DNA of 64,000 nucleotides from assembly GCF_048771995.1 (NCBI RefSeq), contig NC_133063.1:68391514-68455513 (forward strand). Reading direction: 5' to 3'. The DNA comes from Taeniopygia guttata (lineage: Eukaryota > Chordata > Aves > Passeriformes > Estrildidae). The notes below the pieces were generated by a model. The model was given only the letters and a program-made list of their open reading frames with translations, searched no databases and had not been told where the DNA came from. Shown here piece by piece: positions 52,711 to 64,000 of this stretch. The translations under genes were made by a program, and so were the position numbers. Position 1 is the stretch's first letter. Every line of letters starts with the position of its first letter.

Positions 52711-55700
52711 CCTAGGAAAGGTGGCTTAATCCACATGTGGTTCCTGCAATAAGTAAATAATTACCAAGTTGTTAATTGATAAAATGTTCCTTATTAATTA
52801 AAGTCATTGTCTATCATTCTGAGTGTGAATGATACTTTTTACGCTGATGGAAGAGAAAGAAGCATTTACCCCAAATATTTTTGCCATCTGACTCTCATTT
52901 ACCTGCAACATTAGCAAAATTTCAATAGTTCACCCAGGTAGCTGGCATAGGGAAGGGCACTCAGCATACTCATGTCTATGCAAAGCATGATGAACAGTGA
53001 TGGTCATCACCAGCTTGGCAATTATTTCTCCATTTTGTCATTTCAAGATGCCTCTGATGTTGTGCAGAAAGCTCTGTGTCTCAAACATATTTATGGGTAT
53101 TCTCAGTTGTTTGCAGTTATTGTGTAGTTCTGATTAATACTTACTTTTCTGTGACACAGAAGGAGCTGCATTCTAATATCATCTTTATTTTTTCTACCAG
53201 ATCCCATATTTTTGCATTAAAAAAACCCAATTTATAAATCAAGGAAGTAGTCTTGGAGGTCCATAAAATGTGAGACCATGAAAATGTCATCACTATATCA
53301 TTTTATTTTCCTGTCTACTCTTCCTGAATCTTCCAAATGTTGTTAGCTTATTTATGGTTGCATTGCTCATTTGGGATACCTTATTCTTAAGAGGTATTCA
53401 GGCCAGGACCTCCAGCTCCACTTCCATGGCATAGGTTGTGTTTGGAATGGTTATTTCATCTTTCCTCTTCATAGGCAACCTTATGTCCAACCCTTAGTGC
53501 CTATGGTAATCTCAGGGCATGCGTTGAGTATTTTTAATCATGTTTTTCCCATGTCTGGCAAAATTATTATATGTTAGTCAGACTATTTCTATGAACTTTA
53601 TTTTCTTGAATGACCTATGCTACTTTTCCTTTGATCCTTTGATCAGAGTAGGCATTAATAGGTTTCATATAAGATTTTGGCAACAAAGATCACATTGTAC
53701 AATTGATAGTACTGTGTGAATGGGACTAGATTGCATGGATCAGCTTGCCCTGCCAAAAGTCGGAGCAGTTTTTACCGGGGTCTTTATTTTCTTTTATAAT
53801 TAAACTTGTATAATTTAGTTAACAGCCAGTGAATTTTAGTCTGCCCTCAATGGCAAGTTAGGCCAGTCCTACATAGGTCCACTCCTTTTGAATTAGTCTG
53901 CAATCCATACAAGCATAAGTTGTATTGATATAGCCTATATTGATATAACGTGTTTATAACCAGTAAGCCAGGCTGAATGCTTGCTTCAGCCTGCAAAAAA
54001 TGACATTTATAACTATTTATTTCAGTAATTAAATAATTTCTTTTTCTCATGTTTCATAGTACTCAGCTCAATGACAGCTTACAAGACTTAAAATTGCCAT
54101 CTGCATGTCCTTTTATAGGCTGAATCCAGATAAATTTCAACAGTTCTGAGATACCTCCATTGCTAAGACAATCTTTTAAGATATATGCTATTGTGTAGTT
54201 CAGTGTAGTAACTTTAACAGGAGTTGCCATGGGTTTATTACAATTTATCTAAAGGGTACAAAATGGTAAAATGTTCTTTGTCCAGCAGTTGAGGAGTGTG
54301 TGTGTCTGTGTGTGTGTAATACATATATTTTTCTAAATTTCTGTAACAACTGTTGATGGAGGGGAGAATGAAGGGAAGAATTGAATCAGACTGAAGGTTT
54401 CAGTCTTCCTCTTGAAGAGCATTGCCAAAGCATTCTGAGTGACTCCTCCAAATTGTGATAGCAGAGATAAATATCCCAGCTTACACCTATCATCTGAAAT
54501 GGAGGGCCAAATAAAATGATGGATAAGTAAGGCCATGGACACAATAGTAGAAGGAAACTGAAATATAATGGCACTAGAGTCAACACAAGTTGCAGAAAAT
54601 TAAGCCAGAATGGAAAAAAATAAATCTATTAATAGATTCACCAAATGGGAAAAAAATATTATTCTTGATGTTTAGTGTAAATATAAGTGTTCTTTGTTTA
54701 CAAATGCAGTGCTACCTAAGGTAGTATCTTCAGATAATTTAAGCTTTCATTTATTATCTGTACTGTAATTTGCACTTTGGGATAACTCATAAAACGACAA
54801 ACAATTTACTATGTAGCCCTAAAAGTAAAATATTCATCATGCATGTATTTTCTTTCCTCATTGTGAATACAATAAAGTTAATCCAGTCCTTTCTTCATGA
54901 ACTACTGTAATACTCAAAGCAGAAGTACAATATATTCTCAAGCATAAGTGTGCTGATAGCAAATGTACCATTTCAGAGTTAGTTCAGCAGAATATGTCAC
55001 CTGGTGAGAGGTATAAATGCATAAGAAACCATGTAAAAGGCATCTGTCACATCATCAGAGTAATGTTTGATCCAACATATGACATCCTGAAATGCAAGGA
55101 GTACACTGTAACAACGAATCACCTTGTGTAATATGTAATAGAAAAGATATTACAAGAAGACATTTGTATTATTACAATACAAAATAAAAAGTATATTATT
55201 ATGCATACAATGACTTCCAGTCCTATCAATATTTTGCAATACATGGTGTAACAATGACTAAGGACAAAAAAATCAGTGATTAAAACAAAAATCACAAGAC
55301 AGTGGCCAGGCAACATTCAAATGCTAAAGATGGGGAGAAGAATGTACAAACAGAGATGGGCTTCACTCACACTAGAAGGAGATGGACAACAGACATTAGC
55401 AGGGCTGGCTCACAGCAAACATTCTCTTTCCAGGAAAAAAAACCTGTTGGGCAAACAGAAAAAACTTCAAGACTGCAAAACACTCTCACCATTTTCTGAA
55501 AGACTAAAGCTTTGTACAGCTCTGTGTAGACTTACCCTTGGTATGAACATGTCCAGCCCTTCCTGAATGTGTAAAGGAAACATCTCACCTAAGTTAATTA
55601 ATGATGCAGGCTCACATTTTTTCCTTCTAGTATTGTAGATGTCAGTCTAATACAGCATCTTTGTACTGCCTTACTAAAGAAGTGCATTTGCTGAACATGC

Positions 55701-57649
55701 TTGGGCAAAAAGCACAATGAATTCTACCCTTAATTCGTAGCATGGATGTCATTTAGCTCAAACTGCATGATGCTGTTTCAGTCACAATCTTCACTGCCTG
55801 GAACCAGTTATTCTCCAATTACACCAGAAGCAATGATGAGAACAAATGCATTTCATTTCATTCTTTCAGTCGTGCTACCTCTGCAGGGAGAAGGAAGCAC
55901 CTTCTTCGCACTGATGCTGTAGTCAAAAGTATACAACATTGCTTGGAAGCCCTGAAGAAATCTGACAGGACATTGATCCCCTTTCCTAATGATTCAAATT
56001 CCTTCACTAGATTCCCTCATACTCTTACAAAATCTGTCATCTGCCTAAACCTGGTCCATAAACACCTGCTGAAATACTCAAAACCCATGGAAAATACTGT
56101 GATTGTCCACATCTGTTTCATGAATCCTAACAATAAACAAATAAATAGACTGGAAAGCCATGTTCTCTTCTGCCATGGCATTTACAAGCACAGCAAGAGG
56201 GAAAGTATCTATTTTTTAAGATGACACACACATAGTTGTTGCCATCTCAGCTATTGCATCATCAGTTCAGCAGCTTTCTTCACAGTAATTAGAATCAGCA
56301 ATAGAATCCTCAGCTCAAATGAACACAAGCTTTAAGTCTGAGAGTGCCTAGAAATTTAAGCACATAATTGCAGTCAAACACATGCTTATGTCTTGCCACA
56401 TTGATCACTTCCGTAAGCAGGTGTGCCTTCATTAAAAGAAAATGGATTTGCTCTCAACAGAGTGGATTTGAAGCTGCTCTCATGAGTTGTCATATCAGCA
56501 TTGATTTCTAGCTCAAGCAGTTTTATCAAGAGTGACTGGTAAAAACATATGTCAGCTGGGTGTGGACAAAAAGTGTAAGCAAGTAAATAGAAAGATGTGA
56601 TTTTATAGATGTACATGCCACTGTGACAGGGAAATGAGACCAAAGCTGAAAATACCTTGCTAACATCTCCATATCTGGTAGATACTGGGGTAGATTGAGC
56701 TGTTTGTCACTCGAGATCAGCTGACACAGGAGATGCATCTTCCAGGCTAGAGGACATTGATCGTTTTTTCTTTTCATAAATGAAGACAGAAAATTCTAAC
56801 TTTACCACAAGTTTGAAATGATGTTAAATTCTGGACCTGTGATTAAAAATCAGAGCAGGATGTGCTGAACAACATTCAGCTTGGTTTTGATTGCTTTTGC
56901 ATATTCTTATCTTGAATCCAATCAAAAACTCATGCAGATCACTTGTTTATGGTATAATTCATTTACATGTCATGTAACTATCCCAAGATTATGTTTAATA
57001 CTGTCTGATTAGTGTCCAGGTAATTCACCCTACAAAGGTAATCACTCATATTAACAGATCTGTGTTTGTTGGTCCAAAAAGATATTTCCAGACTCAGTAT
57101 CTGTAGTCTTTGCTACAAACTACTCATATTCTATCTCTCTGTGCCAGTGTTACCTGCATTCAAATGTCAGCTTGACAAGATATTGGCTAGAGCACATTAA
57201 ATCAGGTAGAAGACTAAGGTGATGTCTCAGCTTTTCCAAGTGGGAAGTATTCACATTTTAGTATTTTATGGGATAGTGCACCCGAGGTAATGTATTAGTG
57301 GCTGTATGACACTAATGCTAGCAATTACTGAGAAATGGTTATTATACAGTGCTATACTAAGGCAGCATTGCAATAAACAGATAAATTACAACATTTGCTC
57401 AAGTTCAGCATTTAAGTTTTACATTAAGTTAAAACCAAAATATTTTCTTTAAAGCCAAGCTAGTTTTTTCCATTGTTATTGATACATGATTCTTCTGTCC
57501 AGGAGGTAAAAAATATTGAAAGCTTTTAACAATTTAAATGTCTTGGTGTCTTTTCAGATGTAAGTCCTTTTTCATACATTGTGCTATGGATCAAGTAAGA
57601 GCTTTGAACAAGCCCTGCCTTAGCCTCAGATTTTTCACAGCAGCTCTAC
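52711..57649. other. noncoding, no recognised feature
   Basis: Very AT-rich unique sequence with a short (GT)n at about 54297-54319. Open frames are below 100 codons and unrecognised. Confidence 0.55.
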
Positions 57650-58285
57650 TTAAATGACCTGCACCTAAGTTGCTCTGGCTCACAAGTTCTCAAGAATGGC
57701 AGATCAGGTCTATTGTAAAATGGGTTATTTATTAAATAGACAGGAGATTAACAGACAAAGGGCCTTAAACAGAGTTACTTACAGGATAAAACAAACTACT
57801 GAGAGATGACATAAAACAGTGCACGACATAAAGGTACCTATGTAACAGCTAGCAAAGAAATAGTATAGAAAGGGAGTGAATGTAACTTACCACCAAATTG
57901 ATCATGGGCTACACAGAGACCTTTCACTCAGCCCTTGAGAGAGTAACTCAAGACAGTCATCCTAAACCTTGAGAAGAGATCCTCACACATTTCCAGGGAA
58001 TATGCAAATGAAAGTATGGCATAGCTTCTATGGTTTGTTAAGTGAAGTGTCTGTCAGTCAGAAATTCAAGCTTATCTTCCTACAATCTTACTTTTAAGGC
58101 AAGATGTTTATTATCAGCTGGGAATGTCACTGCCATGGTGCCAAAATAATTTGCTACAAGATAAGCTACTCTGATTATTTCAGCAATTAGGAAATGCATG
58201 TGAGGGGGAAGATGCCCTCAGCTACTGCATCAGTTGATAGTAAGAGATAGACCCTCCTAGGGCAGGGGGCCATCCTGCCACAACT
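57650..58285 (-). mobile_element. decayed ERVL-type LTR
   Basis: On the + strand a 5' segment with GGGTTATTTATTAAATAGAC (poly(A)-signal region of the minus strand) is followed by ACAGACAAAGGGCC, ACAGAGTTACTTACAGGATA and a long unique middle. It closes with GGGCCATCCTGCCACAAC. The last piece is the reverse complement of a GTTGTGGCAGGATGGCC start, as in songbird LTRs. Terminal TG...CA and target duplication are not preserved, so the ends are approximate. Confidence 0.55.
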
Positions 58286-58648
58286 TGTTAAAAAATGTTG
58301 TCATTATGGAGATACCAGGCACAATTCAATATACAAGCTTTCAAATGAGACACTTTTCTGGGGTGAACAGATTGATGGCTACATGCAAACTGGATCAGGA
58401 AGCACCTGTATAAAAGCAGTTCTATAGATACACAATGTAAGACTTTCTAGTTATCAAAATTTTTTTTTATCTTAATATTATAGGACTCATCTGGGCCATT
58501 CTCTCAGAAGCCTCAATGTCTCTTTTCCGTTTTGGGACCTCATACAACAAACATTTAAGCCATTAGTAACTTCATGCATATGAGTGAAAATCAGGTCCTG
58601 TGTGATTTCTGCCTGGCAGGTGCCACAGATGACCATCATTTTAAGACA

Positions 58649-59200
58649 TGTTGTGGGTCAATGCTGGTCACGTCACACGCTGGGCATGTCAGGCCCACAT
58701 AACCACTTTATCACTCCCCCACTGTCAGACAAGGAGAGAACAGGAAGAACAAAAGCAAGAAAATTCAGGGCTTGAGATAAAAGCCTGAAGGAACAAGGGA
58801 AGGAACAAGGAAGAAGAAAACAACAATAAGCAAGAATAAAACAAAAGCAAGTGATGTGAAGAAGCCACTCACTTCCCACAAGCACACTGATACTGACACC
58901 TTGTTAGTCTCCAAGCAAGGTCTACATTCAAAAAAACCCCAAACCGTCCCCACCCATTACATTCTATGTCATGGGGTATCCCTTTGGTCAGTTTTGGGTC
59001 AACTGTCTTAGTTACATCCACTCTCAATATCTCATGCTCCCCCAGCCTTCTTGTTTCTGAGGCAGAGCTGGGCAAAGAGAAAGCCCCAGTGACACACAGA
59101 CCATGCCACAACACTGTGTCATTGCCATTGCTTTAGTCACAAATCCAAAACAGAGCAGCATCTGGAAGAAAATTAACTCCATCCCAGCCAGGCCCTGTAT
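58649..59200 (-). mobile_element. ERVK-type avian LTR, decayed
   Basis: The + strand begins TGTTGTGGGTCAATGCTGG, shows an A-rich middle, then ATGGGGTATCCCTTTGGTCA, TTTTGGGTCAACTGTC, CACAAATCCAAAACAGAGCA and GAAAATTAACTCCATCCCAG. These are the reverse complement of the same LTR superfamily as 5125-5667, whose + strand carries AACTGACAAAAGGGATATTC. The TATA and poly(A) motifs are eroded. No target duplication was identified. Confidence 0.75.
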
Positions 59201-59910
59201 AATGTTTGTGTCTGTGCTCCCTATTCAATCAAGTATAGGACTTGACCCTGCATTCAGATAATGCAGAGCAGAGATGCACTGGCTGCAAGGATAACACACC
59301 AGAGCAGCTTCTTATTGGAGGATAGATGGGGAATGAACATATAAGTACATTTTCTACTTCCTTGACCAGCTTTTCATGGGCATGGAATCTTCCTCCAATA
59401 ATTACTTTTTACTCAGTTAAACCAAGCAAATATTTTGTCTATTTGATATTCAAAATCATGGTTTTGCAGTTTTCCTCACATTTCCAGATGTCTCTTAAGA
59501 GAAAGGAATGCCACCTTCCATGAAACATGAAATCCACAAATGGGCAGCAAACCTTTCAGGCTGGAAACACAATGGTTTGAAACAAGCAAGCAAAGTGCTA
59601 TTAGCAGTCTTCATTTTTCCTGACAGAAGCCTTCTCATGGTGGCTGCTGTTTGAAGGCTGTCTCATCAGACACCACCGCTGACTATGAAAATCAAAGATG
59701 ACAAGGCAAGGACTGGAGTGATTTAGAGGCCCTGCCTCACTCCACATGGTGCTCTCCAGAAAATGTAAGGAATTTCTCTGACTGTTCAATGCTCTCTGCT
59801 TCCATAGACTTCAGAGCACAAAACTGTTCTACAGAAAGCTTCAATTGCATTAATTCATGGGTTTTAAACATATAAACAGCTGTCCTGAAAACTGGTATTT
59901 ATATGTGTTA
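59201..59910. other. noncoding, no recognised feature
   Basis: Unique sequence separating two minus-strand LTRs. Frames are under 70 codons. Confidence 0.55.
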
Positions 59911-60181
59911 TGCTAAACTATTATGGGTGCCTAAGCACCACACAGACACTTACTTGCTCCCTTCCCCACCCCCAAAGACAGTTTTATGGGGAAAGATAAA
60001 AGGAAAGAGCAAACCCCAGAAAATTCATGGGTCAAGGTAAGAACAGTTTAATAAGCAATGGAAAAGTGAAAGAAGATATAGAGAAAAAAAAACCCACCAG
60101 AGCTCATGATACAAGGACAATCACTAATCACCTCCCATGCTAGACTGATGCCCCATCAGTTGCCAAGCAATAGATAGCTAA

Positions 60182-60186
60182 CCTAC
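60182..60186. repeat. 5-bp target-site duplication, left copy
   Basis: CCTAC immediately before the nested LTR; repeated at 61582-61586. Confidence 0.85.
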
Positions 60187-61581
60187 TGTCATGGCTTGAT
60201 GCTGGCTCAATGCCAGTGCCCCCATGAAAATACACTCTCCCCAAATGAGTGCTCTGAGATGGGATCAGGAACAGGGCAGAGCAGGCTTAAGCTTAGAAAT
60301 AAAGGAAAAAAAAACTTTGTTAACCTACCACTATAATAAAACACACACACAGAATCCAGAATGAAAACCTTACCAAAACATTCCTCCTCCCCCACCCAAT
60401 TTCCAACAAAGCATTGAGACAAAACCAGGATCCCGGATCAATTTGTCACCCCTCAGATAATCAATACTCAGTCCATCAGGGGAGAGAGGAGTCTCTCTTG
60501 CACCATAGACCCCCCAGGAAATACAAGTTATGACCTCTTATGTTTCCATGTCACACATGGCACTGACCGGAGAAAATCTCCCAGTGTGACACCCTCCTTC
60601 CATGTACAGTGCTCTCACCACCATGCATGGACCAAGACTGCTCATAGGGCTCCTTCTAAGGATGCTTTGCCAAGGACCAAAGAACAACAGTTTCTCATTT
60701 TGGGACAAGAGTGCTCCACCATTTTCTCCTGCTCTGGGGCTGAGGATCTCGAGAACAGAGATCTTCTTCCCTGAAGACAGAGGGCATCGCCACACCCTCC
60801 TCATCTTTGTTCATTCCACTCCTGTCACTCTCCTGGCATCACTGCAGCAGGTCACTCTCACCCACTCCTGCACATGCAATGACTCACTGCAGCAGGTCAT
60901 TCTCTTGGCTCAAACCATTGCATCCCCCTAAGAATTGCAGTCTGCGTTCAGGAGAGATTGGCTCAGTCTATGGCTACGCAAGAAAAGTCCAGCCAAAGCC
61001 ACTCCATCATCTCCTCCCACCTAGGATTTCTTCTTCTAACACCTCAGGCCCCAGGCCATCTCTCTTCTCTTTCAGATCGAGGAGGATTAATGTTCCACAA
61101 AGCTTTCATTGTCCAAGAAGGGGTTAAAAGTCTCAGGCTCCCAGGACGGCTGAAATCTGCAGTAGGCTGCCCAGAACTCCCATGGCTGGGCACCTTTTCC
61201 CTCCCACCACTTCATTTTCTCCTCTGCCAGTGTACTGCCAGCACAGTCTGTGTCTCTCTTACTCTCTCCCCTTCTGGGTGGGGGTACAAAGACATCTCAG
61301 TCTCTCCCCACCCTTCCGTCCAGCCCGGCTCCAGTCCCTTCACCCCCTGGCCTGCCTCTCCCAGGCCGCATGGCTTCCTCTCCCCCATGCAGCCCGTGTC
61401 TGGGCAGGGCAGGTCTGAACTCTTCTGCTGACCTGAACCAAAAAGGAGAGTTCCCCTGGGTGTGCTCTGCTTTTAACCCCTGTGTTCTCAGAGGTGTGCC
61501 CAATGCCTTCAGTGGCCACTCCAAATGTCTGGTTTGACCCCAATTTCCTGAGAAAACTCACTTCCTTGTCAAACCAGGACA
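60187..61581 (-). mobile_element. 1.4-kb solo LTR, copy 2, inserted inside an older LTR
   Basis: Inverted homologue of 23699-25103. The + strand starts TGTCATGGCTTGATGC and ends TTGTCAAACCAGGACA, with CCTAC on both sides. Landmarks correspond throughout, for example GGCACTGACCGGAG, the AGATCTTCTTCCCTGAAGAC region and CCCAGGCCGCATGGC. Its length is 1395 bp against 1405 bp. Its poly(A) signal is mutated (TTTGTT at 60316-60321, so AACAAA on the minus strand), and it has more substitutions and small indels than copy 1. The frames on both strands (for example 60958-61431) are not viral genes. Confidence 0.88.
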
Positions 61582-61586
61582 CCTAC
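61582..61586. repeat. 5-bp target-site duplication, right copy
   Basis: CCTAC, identical to 60182-60186. The outer LTR resumes directly after it. Confidence 0.85.
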
Positions 61587-61852
61587 CTAACTCCACTCTT
61601 CCCTCTCTTTTATTGCTGAACACGACACTGTAGGGCATGGAAAATCTCTTTGGTTAATTTAGGTCATAGGCCTAGTTGTGTCCTCTCCCTGCCTCTCTCA
61701 CACTCCAGTCTATACACTGGGGTAAGAGTGAGCAGCAAATGCTTTCATGCTGCACAAATGCTGTTCAGCAACATCTGAAATGCTGGTCTGTTATCAACAC
61801 CACAGGAGTTGTTATGGTGAAAATTACCTTCATCCCAGTCAGACCTAGTACA

Positions 61853-63129
61853 AAGGCTTCAGATCAGTAACTGGCAGAAAATCCTAACTATGACCTATCT
61901 GGCAAACCCATGAGTCCTTTCAGTCTGGCCTTTGGCATCCTCCTTGCTTTTCACTGCTATGCTACATTTTCAGAACAAAGACAAATGCTCTCTATCTCTC
62001 TCGATATAGTAGCTGCAGGACAAATTGCTTTTAGATGTAAATTGCTTGAAATTAATTTTTTTTATTTACCCTGGTCCTGCTTCCCTGGACAGTAATGTAA
62101 AGTAATGGAAACATTACAAAAGGTGTTTCCATTGCAAACACGTGTTTGTAATGGAAACTCTCTCTAGGAATTTACCTGTAGTGTAGCCATGTTCAACTTT
62201 TACATCTGAATAAAACAGTAAAATTAGATTGCCTTCCTGTCTTCAGTTCACTGATCATAGCTATACAAATAGATTTAACTTGTATAGTTAAGTTCTATCC
62301 AAAAGCTTCTAAGTAATTTGTACTTGATGGGAAGTATTCCACTGTCACTGAAATAGCAATTCCAGTGAGGGTTACAGTGGGAGAAATGTCTTTGAAGTCA
62401 ATGGAGTTGCAGTTGATCACATCAGGCATAGGGCAACCTCTAATGTTTACTGGAACTAGTAAAGCCTCAGCAGCTCTGGGCAATGGGATGGCTCAGGGGC
62501 TTGGGTTGCTAGCTGTCTGCTTGTGAAGTGACAGTTGCCATGGATTCAGAGCACCTCCAGAAAAACAGCTTGTTCCTGCAGGCCTACAAACAAGCATCCA
62601 GCCCAACTGAGATCTTAGAAGTACTATCATGCCAGGAATGATCAACAGCATGTAGGCATTGCTCAAAGAGAAAATTAGTTGATTTGAACTTGGGTTCTCT
62701 GGAAGCTGTGATTTTGAATTTCCTGAAATTGCAGAAGACCAAGAAACCTGGTTCTTTGTTTGCTGAGCAAGTCCTGTTGCATTAAAAGGAAAAAAAAAAA
62801 ATTAGCTGGGCTGCCAGCTGTATTTAAGAAGGAAATTTATCACAGCTGCTCTCTTTTGGGATGATTCACTGACAGCAGTACACATTCAGGTGCATGCTAA
62901 AATCTGGATCCCTTTGGAGCTGTAGGCACAGGACAACTTAACAAAGAACCTCTGAGCAGGCTCAGGCATGACCTGAAAAGCAGCCCTCAGACCTGCCAAG
63001 CCAGCTGCAGCCTAGACACGGATACATACCTGGAGTACCTTATGATGAAAACTCAGGTGCCTACGCACTTGAATAGGTCTATGTGCAAAATGGACATACA
63101 CAAGTCCGCCACACAGTGGGGCTACACAC
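61853..63129. other. noncoding; contains a 34-bp palindrome
   Basis: No gene recognised. The notable element is the palindrome at 62125-62158, listed separately. Confidence 0.55.
62125..62158. repeat. near-perfect 34-bp palindrome centred on CACGTG
   Basis: The two 17-bp arms match at 16 of 17 positions with no spacer; the only mismatch is G at 62134 against T at 62149. The centre, 62139-62144, is the E-box CACGTG. A third copy of the AATGGAAAC arm lies just upstream at about 62104. Confidence 0.9.
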
Positions 63130-63727
63130 AGGGGCTGAACAGCTGAACAGCTTGTCAGAAAATGTGCTGGAGCTCTCCATCAACAACAAGCTGAGCATGA
63201 GCCAGAGGAAAAAAAGGCCAGTGGTATCCTGGGTTGCTTTAGGAAGAGCACTGCCAGTAAGCAAAGCAATGAGATCCTTTCTCCCTGCTCAGCACTGGTG
63301 ATGCACATGCAGATGCTGGGTCCAGGTCTGGGCCACACTGAACATCCTGGAGTGAGTCCAATGACAGACCACAAACGCAGTGGACTGGAGCATCTTTTAC
63401 AGAAAGAGAGGCTGAGGGAGCTGGAACTGTTCCACCTGAAGAAGATATGTCTCAGGAGGATCTTGCAAATGTTTATAAACACCCAACAGAAGAGAATAAA
63501 AGAAAATAGAGTGAGACTCTTCCCAGTAATACCCAGTGAATGAAGAGGCAGCAGTAAGCACAAATCAAACTAAGACATTCCATTTAACCATGAGGAAAAA
63601 AAAAGATGCTGTGAGGGTGACCAAACACAAGAATAGGTTTTCCAGAGAGGATGGCAGTCTCTGTCCCTAGAGATATTCAAGCCAAACAGACACAGCACTG
63701 AGCAACCTACTGTGCCTGACTCTGCTA
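63130..63727 (+). mobile_element. CR1 LINE fragment (end of reverse-transcriptase ORF plus 3' region)
   Basis: Recognisable CR1 blocks in order: AACAAGCTGAGCATGAGCCA, GCCAGTGGTATCCTGGGTTG, GCTCAGCACTGGTGATGCAC, GGTCCAGGTCTGGGCCACAC, GTGGACTGGAGCATCTTTTA, GAGAGGCTGAGGGAGCTGGA, ATGAGGAAAAAAAAAGATGC, GAGAGGATGGCAGTCTCTGT and AGATATTCAAGCC. These correspond to the distal ORF2 coding region and the beginning of the 3' UTR. Frames are broken, so no protein is made. The terminal CR1 repeats are missing at the 3' side, since the match stops near 63727. The 5' limit is uncertain and may extend to about 63085. Confidence 0.85.
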
Positions 63728-64000
63728 TAAACGCCCACCCACCTCAGTGACTAAGGTTCTGTGGCCCTCATAGATTCCACGCTTCCACTTAGTTTCTAGG
63801 TGCCCAAACTCTTCCATGACTTAACAATTGACTTACAATTCTGTCCTGACTGCCAGCCTGCAAAACAAGGGCAATACTTGCTCATTTTCCAAAAATTATA
63901 GAGGAAGGGAAAATGCTAGTTAATATCATATTTACTCAAATCTGTGAGCAAAAATTTACAATGGAATGAACTTAAAATTATTCAAGTATTTGCAAAAGCT

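Larger units (their letters stand above)
59911..61852 (-). mobile_element. older ERVK-type LTR, split by a nested LTR
   Basis: Two separated halves join into one LTR when the insert is ignored. 59911-60186 contains GGGTGCCTAAGCACCACACA, GGTAAGAACAGTTTAATAAG (minus ATTAAA at + 60047-60052) and GATGCCCCATCAGTTGCCAA. 61587-61852 contains AAATCTCTTTGGTTAATTTA, GTTATCAACACCACAG and AAAATTACCTTCATCCCAGT before ending GTACA. The second half matches the U3 order of the LTRs at 58649 and 5125. The joint falls in CCTAC, duplicated on both sides of the insert. The exact outer ends are uncertain. Confidence 0.7.

Noticed and set aside
60958..61431. 157-codon + frame, Ser/Pro-rich
   Set aside because: The same antisense-of-LTR artefact in the second, inverted copy.

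Overview
The window looks like a gene desert or a very large intron from a bird, most likely a passerine. It is AT-rich, has many stops in all frames, and has no ribosome-binding or operon layout. The recognisable repeats are avian: truncated CR1 LINEs and several families of endogenous-retrovirus (ERV) long terminal repeats (LTRs) seen in songbird genomes. Family calls come from my recall of these repeat types plus features visible in the sequence (TG...CA ends, target-site duplications, poly(A) signals, a polypurine tract). No search was run. I find no complete protein-coding gene, no tRNA or rRNA, and no CRISPR array.

Layout. 1-2189 is unique AT-rich DNA. 2190-3456 is an old, CpG-rich LTR-type element on the + strand that carries a short fragment derived from the first coding exons of a TNIK-type Ste20 kinase. 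5125-5667 is an ERVK-type LTR (+). 5668-23693 is mostly unique sequence with a perfect 12-bp-stem hairpin (12451-12478), a fresh 50-bp tandem duplication (13220-13307) and two GT/AC-rich low-complexity tracts. 23699-25103 is a complete 1.4-kb solo LTR (+) with a perfect 5-bp target duplication. 25109-35779 holds a candidate CTCF site in a GC-rich patch (near 27757), another LTR (about 28217-28668, +) and the longest unexplained open frame (31861-32631, -, 256 codons). A CR1 3' end lies at 35780-36095 (-).

The right half holds LTRs on the minus strand: 43189-43784, with a polypurine tract and possible internal remnant beside it; 48277-48920; about 57650-58285; 58649-59200; and an older LTR (59911-61852) split by a second 1.4-kb LTR inserted at 60187-61581 with a perfect 5-bp duplication. 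A CR1 3' fragment is at about 52650-52710 (+), and a longer CR1 piece runs from about 63130 to 63727 (+).

There is no gene pathway to describe. What the window records is layered retroelement insertion: old decayed LTRs, LTR-LTR recombination leaving solo LTRs, one nested insertion, and one cellular-gene fragment inside an LTR. The long gaps between repeats may contain conserved regulatory elements or lncRNA exons, but that cannot be judged from one sequence.
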